Of a stretch of 64,000 nucleotides of DNA, positions 20,532 through 30,557 are shown one piece after another (the stretch's first letter is position 1; each line of letters starts with the position of its first letter). Where the stretch lies: NCBI GenBank assembly GCA_001599975.1, contig BCIO01000001.1, positions 4,213,631 to 4,277,630 of the forward strand, in the 5' to 3' direction. The position numbers and the translations under genes are program-made. This DNA is from Cystobasidiopsis lactophilus (lineage: Eukaryota; Basidiomycota; Agaricostilbomycetes; Agaricostilbales; Chionosphaeraceae). The notes beneath the pieces were generated by a model. The model made no database searches, was not told the DNA's origin, and was given only the letters and a program-made list of their open reading frames with translations.

Positions 20532-21779
20532 ATGGCCTGCCGCCTGCAAGACCTTCCCAGCGAGATCCTCTCTGGTATCTTCGCTGAAGTCTACATCGAC
20601 GCGCGAGCTCCTCTTGCGACCCTCAAAGCGGATTATCGCAATGATGTGACGTTTCCCGGCCAAGGGCATGTGGCAGCCGTCGCCAGAATGGCCACCCTGT
20701 CGCGCACGTTGCGCCCAGTGGTGCTGCAAGAGGGGCTCAAGCGAGTTGCTCTGTCGGTCATCAAGAGAAGAGAGACCCACGGTGTCTGGCCAACTCCAGC
20801 ACGAGCCGACGAACTGGCGCCCTTCTTCTCTTACTTGGCCAGCTATTTTGCTCTCGTTCAAGTGCTGGAGATTTGCTGGAGTGGGCATTGGAATGCGTCT
20901 GATAACAGCAACGACCTCTTTCAAGCACTGCAGCTCCCCAGTTTCGCCGCCGTTTGTCTCGTCGTCTCCTCTCGATACGCCGATCAGGACTACGAAGGTC
21001 GCTTCACTGATGGGGAATTTATCCCTCCACTACCTTCTTCTTTGTTTCAACTGCTCAACGTCAAAGAGGTGATTCTGTTCGACTGGGGTCAGGGCATTCC
21101 TGCGGACTGGCAGCCCGCGCTCTTCAACCCAGCATGCAACGTTGAAGATCTCTACCTATGCTGTGATCCGACCGGGGAAGCTTCGAGCGTCATAGTTCGA
21201 CTTCCTTCGCTCAAGCGGTTTGGCGCCCTCGACCCTCGCGTGCTAAAGGATTGCAGCATTGACTTGACCGCTATTAAGAGCATGTCTTTTTGCTATACTT
21301 GCCCTCCGAGGGACCCAATCGCTGCGCACCTTCGTCCAGCCTCGCTCGAAACATTAATTTTCTCCAGCCAAGATTGGGGTGGGTTGGGTTGGGACGGTCC
21401 AGCGATGCGGCAGCTCTTCGACCTCTTGCGGCCCCAACGTCTGCGAATATTCTTGCCGTTCGAAGAAGAAATAGACGAGTGCCTGGCCAGCTTCCCTGCC
21501 AGCCTTCACCACCTTGACTTGGCGCTCGACGACGTCTCGCTTGCGCCCGTTATATCCTTCTTTCTCCAGCCTACTCATCTTCCAGCCCTTCAAACGCTGT
21601 CCTTCCACATTGGTGATGGGTACACTGTCGAAGACGAACACGGAAGTCCCGCCTACGCAGAAGAGGTCATCCGGGCGCACAGACCTGGCTTGAAGGTGGC
21701 GACCTTTGTGCAAAAGGGCCCGGTCTCCCTCGGATGGCCAAACAATCATTTCGATTTCCTGGACGATTGGGACTTGTGA
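20532..21779 (+). CDS. F-box-like protein, paralogue 2
   Basis: A single exon of 415 codons opens with ATG and then immediately CRLQDLPSEILSGIFAEVY, an F-box core. It is paralogous to the 7720-9156 gene throughout: LRPVVLQEGLKRVALSVIK, ALVQVLEICWSGHWNASDNS, LNVKEVILFDWG, LRPQRLRIFLPFEEE and a final FDFLDDW. It lacks the acidic insert found near the end of paralogue 1. The predicted role is an SCF-type adaptor binding Skp1, with the target unknown; the remainder has no clear LRR or WD40 repeat. It shows no intron, like its paralogue's main frame. Confidence 0.75.
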   Translation: MACRLQDLPSEILSGIFAEVYIDARAPLATLKADYRNDVTFPGQGHVAAVARMATLSRTLRPVVLQEGLKRVALSVIKRRETHGVWPTPARADELAPFFSYLASYFALVQVLEICWSGHWNASDNSNDLFQALQLPSFAAVCLVVSSRYADQDYEGRFTDGEFIPPLPSSLFQLLNVKEVILFDWGQGIPADWQPALFNPACNVEDLYLCCDPTGEASSVIVRLPSLKRFGALDPRVLKDCSIDLTAIKSMSFCYTCPPRDPIAAHLRPASLETLIFSSQDWGGLGWDGPAMRQLFDLLRPQRLRIFLPFEEEIDECLASFPASLHHLDLALDDVSLAPVISFFLQPTHLPALQTLSFHIGDGYTVEDEHGSPAYAEEVIRAHRPGLKVATFVQKGPVSLGWPNNHFDFLDDWDL

Positions 21780-22118
21780 GGAAGGGGACGTTGCAGGTTG
21801 CAGGACTGGTGCCTAAGCCGGACATTTTGGCTGCCTTTCGCTGCTGCTTTCAAACGCCGTTGCCCTCTGACAGGTTCGTGTTGTTGTTTCCCTAGCGCGA
21901 AATGGGCTCATCAGAACAAGTCGCAGCTGTCCGTTGACTTTCCTGGCGATTCCCATTCGCGCGGCAAACCTTCGAATGCCCACATGGTGGCCAACCTCTC
22001 GAGCCCGACGGCCGCTCATCCGCACGAACCTTACCCCTCACTTGCTCTCTTGTTCTTGCTCTTTTTCTTCTCTCACCACCACCCTTTCCGATCCCGTCTG
22101 CGCCACCATCGAGTCCGA
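21780..22118. other. Intergenic region, 339 bp
   Basis: This is the upstream region of the small secreted protein. It ends in a CT-rich leader (22040-22110), a common feature before fungal start codons. Confidence 0.5.
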
Positions 22119-22564
22119 ATGAAGCTCACTTTTTTGAAGACTGCTGCCGCACTTTTCCTCTTTAACGTTTCGGCGGCTGTGGCCCAGTATCCCCCTTGTG
22201 ACAACGATCGTAAGGGAGTCCTTTGATGCGATTCTCATAAGCCTGTTCTGATCCAAAGAGTGAATGCAGATCTTGGCTGGCAGTAAGTGGCCTCGTCACC
22301 TGCCCGCTTCTACACCATCCGTCCAACTCATGCCTTCGCACGACAGGGAGTGTGGTCCCCGTACTAACGGCGAAGCTGGCAGCCAGATTTACGAGTGCAA
22401 CATCCCGCATTTTTACACTTTTGGATGGTACCCTTACTATGACTGCGGCTCTTGCGTGAGACTCCCTGCCTGGCTCTCACTGCATTCCACGTCTGCTAAC
22501 TGCTGGTTCTGCACATGAATAGGCCTGCAAAGTCACCGGAACGACGGCTGCTTGCATCTGCTAG
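22119..22564 (+). CDS. Small cysteine-rich secreted protein (8 Cys)
   Basis: Four exons: 22119-22209, a 13-nt microexon 22270-22282, 22347-22455 and 22523-22564. Introns have GTAAGG, GTAAGT and GTGAGA donors and lengths of 60, 64 and 67 nt. The product is about 84 aa. It starts with a signal peptide (MKLTFLKTAAALFLFNVSAA, then VAQ). The mature part of about 61 residues holds eight cysteines (YPPC, QEC, YEC, YYDC, GSC, ACK, AAC, IC) and a Tyr/Trp-rich stretch (FYTFGWYPYYDC). Such proteins are usually apoplastic effectors, antimicrobial or wall-associated peptides in fungi; which of these applies is unknown. The frame closes cleanly only when the microexon is used, and the protein ends on a Cys just before TAG. 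Confidence 0.75.
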
Positions 22565-22956
22565 AGTTTGAGAGGGCGGGCGGGCAACTGGTGGCGACAT
22601 GCTGGCTGGGCCAAATCAAGGGCTGAACGTTTGGCCTCTTTGACTTGAAATTTGAGTGAAGCTTGCGGTCTGACGCTAGCCAGGTCTCTTTGGTTTTTGT
22701 TTCGCCACTCGCTGCCAGCACAGCGAGGTGGCGTCGGTCGTAAAGTTTTGTCCACCGTAGGCTTGCACTCGGAGTGTCTGCATTTTCTTTTCTATCTGTG
22801 GACCTTTGGTTCGATTGCAACGTAGAGAGACTCTAAAGCGGGCACTTTGCGATTCCCCAAGACCACAAGTGTGGCAACTAGATTTGAAAAAAAAGACGAC
22901 TCGAGAGAAATTTGGCCCGCGACCTCGAATCCTCCCTTCTCCCTCCCCAAGCAGCA
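22565..22956. other. Intergenic region, 392 bp
   Basis: This is the promoter region of uS15. I see no ORF with support. Confidence 0.5.
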
Positions 22957-23915
22957 ATGGGACGCCTGTGAGGACCTCGCCTTGCTCTCTTACTGATCAA
23001 TAGCTGACGGTCCATTACGTCAGCCACAATCCGCACAAATTGAGTACTCCAGCAGGCGTGATTTGGCCAAACTAACCTGGAATGGACCAACAGGGCATTT
23101 CCGGCTCCGCGCTGCCCTACAAGCGCACGCCGCCCAAGTGGCTCAAGGCGACTTCGGCTGAGGTCGTCGAGCAGATCATGAAGTTTGCCAAGAAGGGTTC
23201 GTCGCGCCGGTCCACTAGCTAGTCCTCTGAGCTGCCCACTTATTCGAGCTTGAACAGGCCTCACCCCCAGTCAGGCAAGTCGGAAACAAACGCAGCAGGG
23301 ATTTTGGGAACTGATATGGTGGCCGGCGTGACTGCAGATTGGTGTCATTCTCCGGGACTCGCACGGCATTGCTCAGGTCAAGGGCGTCACCGGTACCAAG
23401 ATTCTGCGTATCCTCAAGTCGAACGGTGCGTTGGACTGGCTCCTCTAAGTCTCGACTAGCGCAGGGTCTTATGCGGGCAGTGTTCCCACGACACAGGCGT
23501 CGGCCCGTCTATCCCTGAGGACCTGTACTGCCTCATCAAGAAGGCCGTCTCCATCCGCAAGCACTTGGAGCGCAACCGCAAGGATATGGACTCCAAGTTC
23601 AGGTTTGTCCTCCGGTCCCCCCAGCAGAGCCTTCTATGCCAGGGTCTGACGGCGACTGGAAAAAACAGACTCATTTTGGTCGAGTCGAGAATCCACCGTC
23701 TGGTCCGCTACTAGTGCGTTCGATCCTCACCCTATGAGTGTCGGCCAGATGCTCATTGGGTCCATTTCCGTTCGCGCAGCAAAACCAGGCAGCAGGTCGC
23801 CCCCACCTTCCGCTATGACTCTGCCATGGCCTCCACCTTGGTCTCATGTAAGGTCCCCTGCCTTCCATTTGGACCGGCCGGTGGCTAAATGAGATATCAT
23901 CCCTGCCCTACAGGA
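22957..23915 (+). CDS. RPS13: Small-subunit ribosomal protein uS15 (S13 family)
   Basis: Conserved blocks are [116 protein letters not shown]. Exon 1 is 11 nt (22957-22967). Exon 2 begins at 23024 (HNPHK); its donor is unclear: the only in-frame GT (23058) adds LSTPAG and leaves a 36-nt intron. A 17-nt exon at 23258-23274 (GLTPSQ) is followed by a GC-AG intron, 23275-23337 (GCAAGT donor). The family C-terminus ends ...STLVS, after which T|GTAAGG begins an intron whose acceptor at 23913 supplies GA, so the TGA stop is split. The protein is part of the 40S subunit. Confidence 0.93.
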
Positions 23916-24313
23916 ACCTCGGAACACTTGGCCGCCCTCGTTCTTTTCCTAGCTTTTACTGCACATCTTTTCCGCAGCCCAAAGACTACCATTTGGCAAG
24001 AGGGGATGACAGCGGGAAAGCTTTTGGGAAGCAATTGGGGGGAGCACTCTGGAGATGGAAGACTGGGTCATGGTCTTGATTTCGCACACATCCTGGAATC
24101 TTTTTTTGGTTGACGCTTATTTTCTCCTCACCTGACTCTTGGTGCTCAGTTTTGAGAGTTTCTACGGCCGGTCAGTTTGGAGAGTCAAGAGTGGGTTTCC
24201 CGAGGTCTGTTTCGTCAAAATTACAAGGGGGTTTCGTCGTCAAAAAGAATGGTGTCCTCCAAGCCCTGAGTCCCAAGAAACTGAGAGGGTGCCGGAAATG
24301 TCCCAAAGAGGCA
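23916..24313. other. Intergenic region between convergent genes, 398 bp
   Basis: Both flanking genes (uS15 and SPC2) end here, so it holds their 3' flanks. I see nothing else. Confidence 0.5.
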
Positions 24314-25260
24314 TCACTTGGACAGCACGTCGGCCTCCAAGCCCTTGAGCAGCTCCTCGAACGCCCTCTTGTGGAGCACGCCGTCGACGTCAAAGATCTC
24401 GCCGAACGACAGGCTCTGGACGCGCTCGGCCGAGTTGATGAGCGTCTTGCCGCCGTTGGTCGAGTGGGCGTATTGTAGGGTCAGCAGCAGGGGCGGGTTG
24501 GCGGGAGGCGAGGGCAGCAGCTTGGAGTGGACTGTCAGCTTCTCAGTCTCGATCTGTCGGAACCTGATTGTCTAAGACGTGTGAAATAGTCTAAGGGAGA
24601 ACGAGGACGAACGCGGCCGGAGAAGGTCTTGCGTTTGCCCTCGAAGATGACATCCTTGACCACCAGCTTTAACCAGAGCCAAAGCAAGCCTGAGAGCGCG
24701 AATGATCTGTTCTCCGACCACAAATATTGAGCACAACCAACTTTCGAAGGTGCTACGTAGGGAGAGCAGGGACGAACAAGGCGGTTCCGACGGCGGTCCA
24801 GCCTTTGGAGTCTTGGAAGGGCGTGTACCAGGCGTAGAGGGAGATGGCCCCTGCGGACAGCGCGGCGCCCCAGCCAAGCAGCAGGTGCACGTCCTCGTGC
24901 TTGTGAGAGCGCTTGTAGGCGCCAGGCCGGGCGAAGAACTGCTCTCGAAACGTTGTTAATTGGCTGCCAATTCCAGCATCCTTGGAGCAGCTTGCCTCTT
25001 TGATGTGCTCGTCTGTCAAAGCGTGGAAGCTGAGGTATTAGCACTGCGTAGTGGTAATGATGTAGGCAACGCCACTGACCTGCAGCCCGCTTGAGCTCGG
25101 TCAAGTTGGACGAATTCACTTTGACCTCGTCTCCCTCGTCCTCCGCCTCGGCCTCGACCTCTGCTGTCGGCGCTCCACTCGTGTCCACTTTAAGCTCGCT
25201 TGCGTCGACCAGCGGGGCGCCGTTCTCGACCGCTTTGGCTTTCCCCTTGCTGCGAGCCAT
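24314..25260 (-). CDS. SPC2: Signal peptidase complex subunit 2 (SPC25 family)
   Basis: ATG at 25260; TGA at 24314-24316. The N-terminus is acidic (MARSKGKAKAVENGAP...). It continues after an intron with DEHIKEA, then HKHEDVHLLLGWGAALSAGA and ISLYAWYTPFQDSKGW, the first membrane helix and the conserved short loop of the family; AVGTALFVPAL begins the second helix. After an LWLWLKLVVKDVIFEGKRK segment there is a cytosolic C-terminal domain with LTVHSKLLPSPPANPPLLLT and a final LLKGLEADVLSK. SPC2 is an ER membrane accessory subunit of signal peptidase, contacting the Sec61 channel (family knowledge). Several short introns interrupt it; the second TM exon boundary is approximate. Confidence 0.85.
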
Positions 25261-25492
25261 ATTAGGCAGGTGGCCGGCGACGGAGGAAAGGCGCGCTTCG
25301 ACCCTCTCGCAATTTCGTGCAGCCCGCTTGCCAGCTCATGGGACTCTCGAGACTTGGGCAATGTATGATGACAGCTTTGCAAATACGGGAGAAGCCAGCC
25401 GCCAATTGGATTTACAAGGAAGGCGCTTCGAACACGCGTCGAAGTGCCGCAAACGAAAGGCGAAAGGTTGGTGGCGAACGGCACGCGACTGC

Positions 25493-26997
25493 CTAGCACG
25501 AAGAGCGAGCGGCGAACTCGAAGTGCGAGTAGCCCTCGGCGCTGAGCAAGCCCCACCCGGGAACCGAAGCGTCCGTCCAGGAATGTCTGTAGATTCCGAA
25601 TCAGTCCTGTGCACTCGCTGTGTGAGAGGACGGGGAGGGGGAACTCACGCAAACCAACCAATCTGCTGCTCCTTGAAGAACTCGCACTTGGAATCCAATA
25701 GCTCGAAGTAGGCCTGCTGATTGAACACGTCGGCGACGGCCAGGTTCGAGTTGGGGCGAGCGTGGGCTTCGGTCCATGGCCAGCCCGTTTGGGTGATGCT
25801 GAGGACACATGTTAGCATCTGTTAAGATTGAAAGAGGCAAGGGAGACATACCGAATGGGCTTGGAAGTCTTGGCTTGGGCGTAGGCCAGAGCGGCTTGCA
25901 CGAAAGACCACGAGTGGTCGCCTTCGGTGGCGTACGAGCTGAAGTAAGGCTCGATCTGCGATGAGGAGTCAGAAAGAATTCTCGAAGGATATTAGGGTGA
26001 GATCCACAACGCACATTGAGACCAAGTGTGTCGACAGCAGCCAGCACCTCGGCCATGCCGTCTTTGTGCTCTTGCAACTTGTGTCTGTCGTTGAACCCCC
26101 ATTAGCCACCGTGATGAAATGGCTGAAGGCAGAGAGCAAACGAACGTCATTTCCGAGGTGGTCAGTTGAATGTTGGACCCTTTCACCAGCTTCCGCAAGG
26201 CGCGCAGCTCCAAGGCCAAGTTGCCAGATGCGAGCGCCGAGTCTTGGGTGTGAAGAGCGTCGTCGGAGCCGATGGAAATAGAGCGGAGGATGAACGGTGC
26301 CTTCGGGTTGTGCTGGATCACGCTGAGCATCTCGGACACGCGCGAAACCCAGTGTTCCGATTCCCCTCGTCTGTTCGTTGCGATCAGTCAAAGATCTCGT
26401 TGAGATCAGGTCGAGGAAAGCAACGAACCCAAGGAAGATGGTGCCGTAGACGCCCAAGCCCTTGTTCCAAGCGGCCTCGACGATCGAGTTGTAGAGAGGC
26501 GCGGTGTGGCATGCGCCGGTGACGCGGACGTAGCGCGCGTCGTACTCGCTCCTCATCCTCTCAAAGTCCACCTCCATCTCGGCCTGGTTCGGGCAGTGCG
26601 CCAGGTCGTAGGTGAAGCCGAGGAAGGCATAGTCGTCCGCTTGCGAGCACCACCAGCTGTCGAGCGTCGGCGGCGTGGAGGATTCGGCCACTATTGTGGT
26701 CGCTCTGGTGGTAGGGAAGCAAGAAGGTTGGGAGGCCATGAAGATTTGGTAGGCTTCTGTCCGCCGGCGCGAGTTGGCCCGCTTCTTCTCTTCCAAGCGC
26801 CGCGCCTTGCGCATCTTGACAAAGCCGCCGGTGAGGGAGGCTGGCGAGACCGAGTCTTCAAAGAGCCCGCCAGAGGAAAGGATTTGGTCCTCGTCTTCCA
26901 GAGCCGAGCGGACTTGGACGCGCTCCATGCTGCTGCTGAATAGTTCGGCGGCGGCAAAAGTCGAGAGCAAGGCAGCCGCGACACAAAACTTCTTCAT
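25493..26997 (-). CDS. GH17 beta-1,3-glucanase/glucanosyltransferase-like protein with altered catalytic residues
   Basis: ATG at 26997, with a signal peptide (MKKFCVAAALLSTFAAAE), a basic Arg/Lys-rich pro-region, then a GH17-like domain: FLGFTYDLAHCPNQAEMEVD, ARYVRVTGAC, GLGVYGTIFLG, SISIGSDDALHTQD, ALRKLVKGSNIQL, IRITQTGWPWTEA, and a C-terminal GWFAHSWTDASVPGWGLLS ending ...AARSSC and TAG at 25493-25495. It aligns with fungal Bgl2-type GH17: VGSEALYRND corresponds to IGSDDALHTQD and VGETGWP to RITQTGWP. The expected acid/base Glu is Asp here and the expected nucleophile Glu is Gln, so hydrolysis may be lost. It is probably a cell-wall or extracellular protein binding beta-glucan. Several short introns interrupt it. 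Confidence 0.8.
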
Positions 26998-27778
26998 AAT
27001 TTATTTTATGTATGCGAGAGTGGTTGGAGGTGAAAGGGAGAGCGGGAAAAGGAGGCAGGGCATTGCAGGCAAAGATGGCGGGCGACCGCGAGAGGTGGCT
27101 TGCCCAAGCCTGAGGAGGCAACTCGCAGTTTATACCTAGAGGAGGCTGGTCGCATGCAATCTTTAAGCTTTAGATGTAAGTAAGAGAGCTGTCGAGGCAG
27201 CGCAATGATGGAGGCGGCGGCGGAAATTGGCGAGCAAGCAGGCAAATTTGAGATGGAGGAGCGGGTGGCGAATTTTCGCTCTCGGTGAACACTTCTCGTT
27301 TGGTCACTGCTTGATCACGGAGGCTCTACTACAGAGCTCAGAGAGACAACAAGACGATCCCAGTAGTCAGTCACGGTGGGTGTTGACCAAAGTGAATTGT
27401 GGGCGCGGTTTGCGCCTCTTGCTCCCGACCGCCAGCTGTTTGTGGTTCTGTCCGGCCATTTTGCTGTTCGGATGATGGATTCAGCAGAAAAAAATTCACT
27501 GCGGCTTTCCCAGAAGCGAACGCGACAGGGAGGAGGCAGATCGAACTGCACTGACCTGCTCGTTGAAACAAGGTGTCGAGAAGCCCTGTTGTGTGTCATG
27601 GATTGCCGGTTTCCGACCGCGGCTTGCTGTCGTGGATGTCGTGACGCTAGCACGAGAGTTGCAGGTCAGACGAGTGTACCTTCCGTGCAAGCGGCCAAGT
27701 CCTATCTCGCTCCTTTTCTCCTTCTCTTGTTCACACACCGCCTGGCTGCGCCTATTATCTTCGATTGTTCATGCCGGA
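26998..27778. promoter_or_regulatory. Divergent intergenic region, 781 bp
   Basis: This lies between the start codons of the GH17 gene (reverse) and the seven-TM protein gene (forward). A long forward open stretch at 27376-27778 continues into the latter's frame but looks non-coding before the ATG at 27779. Confidence 0.45.
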
Positions 27779-29120
27779 ATGGAGCAAAGCGTCATCGCGT
27801 TGATCGTCGATCTCAGTCTTGCCATTCCACTGTGGCTAGTGTCGGGCGCCGTCGCCATTGCCGTCGCGCCCTCTCATCGGCCTTTCAAACTCCCATTCCT
27901 TCTTCTGTTGTGCCTTTCTGTTCTGGCCAACACCATTCTCCTGGCGAGAGATGTCTATAGAGACTCGGTTGCAAGCCCTGGCGTTCCGGTGTGTTTGGTC
28001 ACCTTCCCGACTTTGACAGAAAAGAGCTCATAGGACTGTCAAAAGCCTGCCAAGTGGTCCGACGCTTCTCATTCGTTTTTCTCGGCTGTCGTCATTGCCG
28101 GCACAATGTCGTATAGGATCTGGCTGCTGGTTTCTTTGCCGAGGCGAGGGCTGCTTCACAAAGCCCTGGGTCCAGCTATGGTCGTTGCTACTGCTGCCCA
28201 GTTTGGTTTTGGTGCGGCTTCCTCAGTGAAGTCTTTACATACGGGAGCAAGGGTCTTTTCAGACCATTTGGGTTATCTTGCGGCGGCCTGGCAACGTGCG
28301 TATTTCTCTTGTCTTGTCTTCCTTCGACTCGAGGCCAAACTGACATGAACTTTGATTCTAGTCGCTGCCTCAGTAGCTTGTGCACTTTCTGTCGGGACTG
28401 CTATTTTGGTCCGTCAGTCGTCGAGGAAGGGGTTCAACATCGGCTCGTTGGAGTTCGCTTATGTCGTCCTAACTCAAGTCAGTTTTACTTTTGATCCGCA
28501 TACAGTGAGTGTAACTGAGATCCAACAGATGCCAATCTTCTCGTTCGCTGTTACGGCGTCGACCGCGGTCTTGCTTCTACGCTTTCAACACGAAACGACC
28601 TACATGACTCTGGTCTTGATGCAGCCGACCGTTTTTGGGATGGAGCTCGCTGTGGCCATCTTCACCTCGCCCAGCCCTCAGGGCCATCATCGAGCTGTCA
28701 GCAGGGGATGGGGGTCAGCATTTTTCGAAAAGCCGTCCGCCAGTCCCTCAACACCAGTTTATAATCTGGCCATCAGCAGTGCGTGCTCATGTTTCATCTA
28801 TGAAGTCTCAATTGAAAAGGCGTCTAGGCCCAGTTGCTCTGCCACCTTCAGCTCGGAGCCCGACCCAGAAAGAGCCCTCATCTCCGTTTCCGTTCGCGAC
28901 ATACATGCTCAGAGCAACAGAAGATGACGATTTTTCCGACGAGAAGTCAGTCTACTCTCAGGCCACCGGGTATGGGACCATCAAGAGCTCCTTGAAGAAA
29001 GTGCGTCTTTGGTACTTTACGCGCCACGGCCGACCTGTCGTCCTGAAGCAGCCTTCGAGACCACCACGGGCTGCTGGTGATACCTTGAGGTCTCATGACG
29101 TAACATGGAGGATGTCATGA
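27779..29120 (+). CDS. Seven-transmembrane protein, unrecognised family
   Basis: ATG at 27779 (MEQSVIALIVDLSLAIPLWL). Introns after PGVP, AAWQ and VLTQ are clear (GTGTGT, GTGCGT and GTCAGT donors); another near 28680-28760 is uncertain. I count seven hydrophobic helices: SVIALIVDLSLAIPLWLVSG; LPFLLLLCLSVLANTILLA; SFFSAVVIAGTMSYRIWLLV; ALGPAMVVATAAQFGFGAAS; LAASVACALSVGTAILV; MPIFSFAVTASTAVLLL; TYMTLVLMQPTVFGMELAVA. The N-terminus is very short and the tail is about 100 residues, hydrophilic and Ser/Asp-rich (ATEDDDFSDEKSVYSQATGY). The topology is receptor-like. Basidiomycete genomes contain many such 7TM proteins of unknown function; I cannot link it to the pheromone receptors. Confidence 0.6.
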
Positions 29121-30557
29121 GGCCCCTGGTGCCCACCTGTTGTTGACCGCTAGCTGCACTGTCATTCATTTGATTCAAGGACTTTCGTTTGATTTTTCGT
29201 GGCCCGTCCGCCGAACGGCTTTCCTTTCATACCATACAGCTTTACTTTGTCGGGCTTGTGGGCACCAGGCTCTGGTTCCCAAGGCATTGTCTGTCGTTGT
29301 CGACCATCTTCGCTGGCTTCAATGGCGCGTGTACTCTGAGTTGGCTCGACCTCTTACCAATGCGGTTGGATTGCTGGTGCCTACATGTCATGTCCACTTC
29401 ACCTATTGGTACGTCTGTCTTCACTTTGTCGTTGCCGTGGTTGACGATTTCGCCACTAAAATTCCAGTCCAACAATCAACGTACAGCTCAGAACACAGTA
29501 TGTACCATTTTCCATCTTCTTGTGATGATGAAGGGTGCTCTCCTGCTCGGAAAACTCGCCAACCAACACGAAGCGAAGTCGTCTTCATGAAGTTGACTGA
29601 GGCCTTCGACCCGCAATCCGCCACGACCCCTGCTCAATCACTTCTATCGTATATAGCTGACTTTCAGCAGCCTCGTGGACCAGACCGCTGGGCAGAAGTG
29701 GGCGAACGGGCCGGTGGCAACTTTCGACTTTCAATCCGGAGGACTTGCCCCCTGATGGTTGGGTCTGGTGGAGACTAAGTTTTGCTCCTGAGAGTCTGGT
29801 GAACACCGGGGTTTGTTCCTAGAACGCTTATTGAGACCATTGTAACGCTGGCCTGGGACCGCAAGTACTTGCGAAACCCGATATTTTGGGGGACCCTCTT
29901 CCCTGCGGACGGAGTGGTGGTTGGTTCCTCCTCACGGTCTTTGCTGGCTCGTCGAGGTCTCTCGCCTGCTCAGCAAGCCTATATCTACCTCCCCAGGCCG
30001 CCCCCCGGCCGCAAACGCGCGAGAAAGCGCCCAAGAAGGTGCGTCCGAGTCAGGGTGAAAAATCTTCAAGGGCCTCGGGATCGCTAACGGCTGAGGCGAC
30101 AGCGGGTCTGGCCTAGCTTGGGTGGTCTAGTTGGTCGAGCTCTGAGCCCTGACAGGCAGCTCTTGACTGGGCTTCGTCCTGTAGCCCGCCTTCGCCACCC
30201 CCTACGCATTCTCGTCCCTCCGGCTCTTACGCATCTGCCTTCCGCCGAACCCCGGACACCGCGCTTGGCCTTGCCTCCCGCCTACGAGCGACTTGGTGAG
30301 CCTCTCGAGCCCTTCTACACGCTCCTCTGCCTGCCACACCTGCCCCTTCGCCTCCCTCGCGCCCCTTCTCACAAACGCCTTCGGCCCACCCGACATCCAG
30401 CCGCGCTCCCGACGGCTCACTTCCTCTTCCTATGTTTTTTGTGGACGTGTTCACTCAAATGTGCTCTTTGTTGACACAGCTTTCACTCTACTCCCTGGGC
30501 TTCAGCTCGAATTGCTCGTGCTGGGACCCTTTGGGGTAACTTCATGCCTGATTGGCC
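29121..30557. other. Intergenic region, about 1.4 kb, with weak coding-like stretches
   Basis: Forward open stretches at 29140-29778 and 29189-29590 include hydrophobic runs (IQLYFVGLVGTRLWF, FAGFNGACTLSWLDLL) faintly recalling the preceding seven-TM gene, but neither has a clear ATG or consistent splicing. This could be a decayed second copy or chance. 29790-30557 holds the EPL1 upstream region with several CT- and CCC-rich tracts. Confidence 0.35.
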
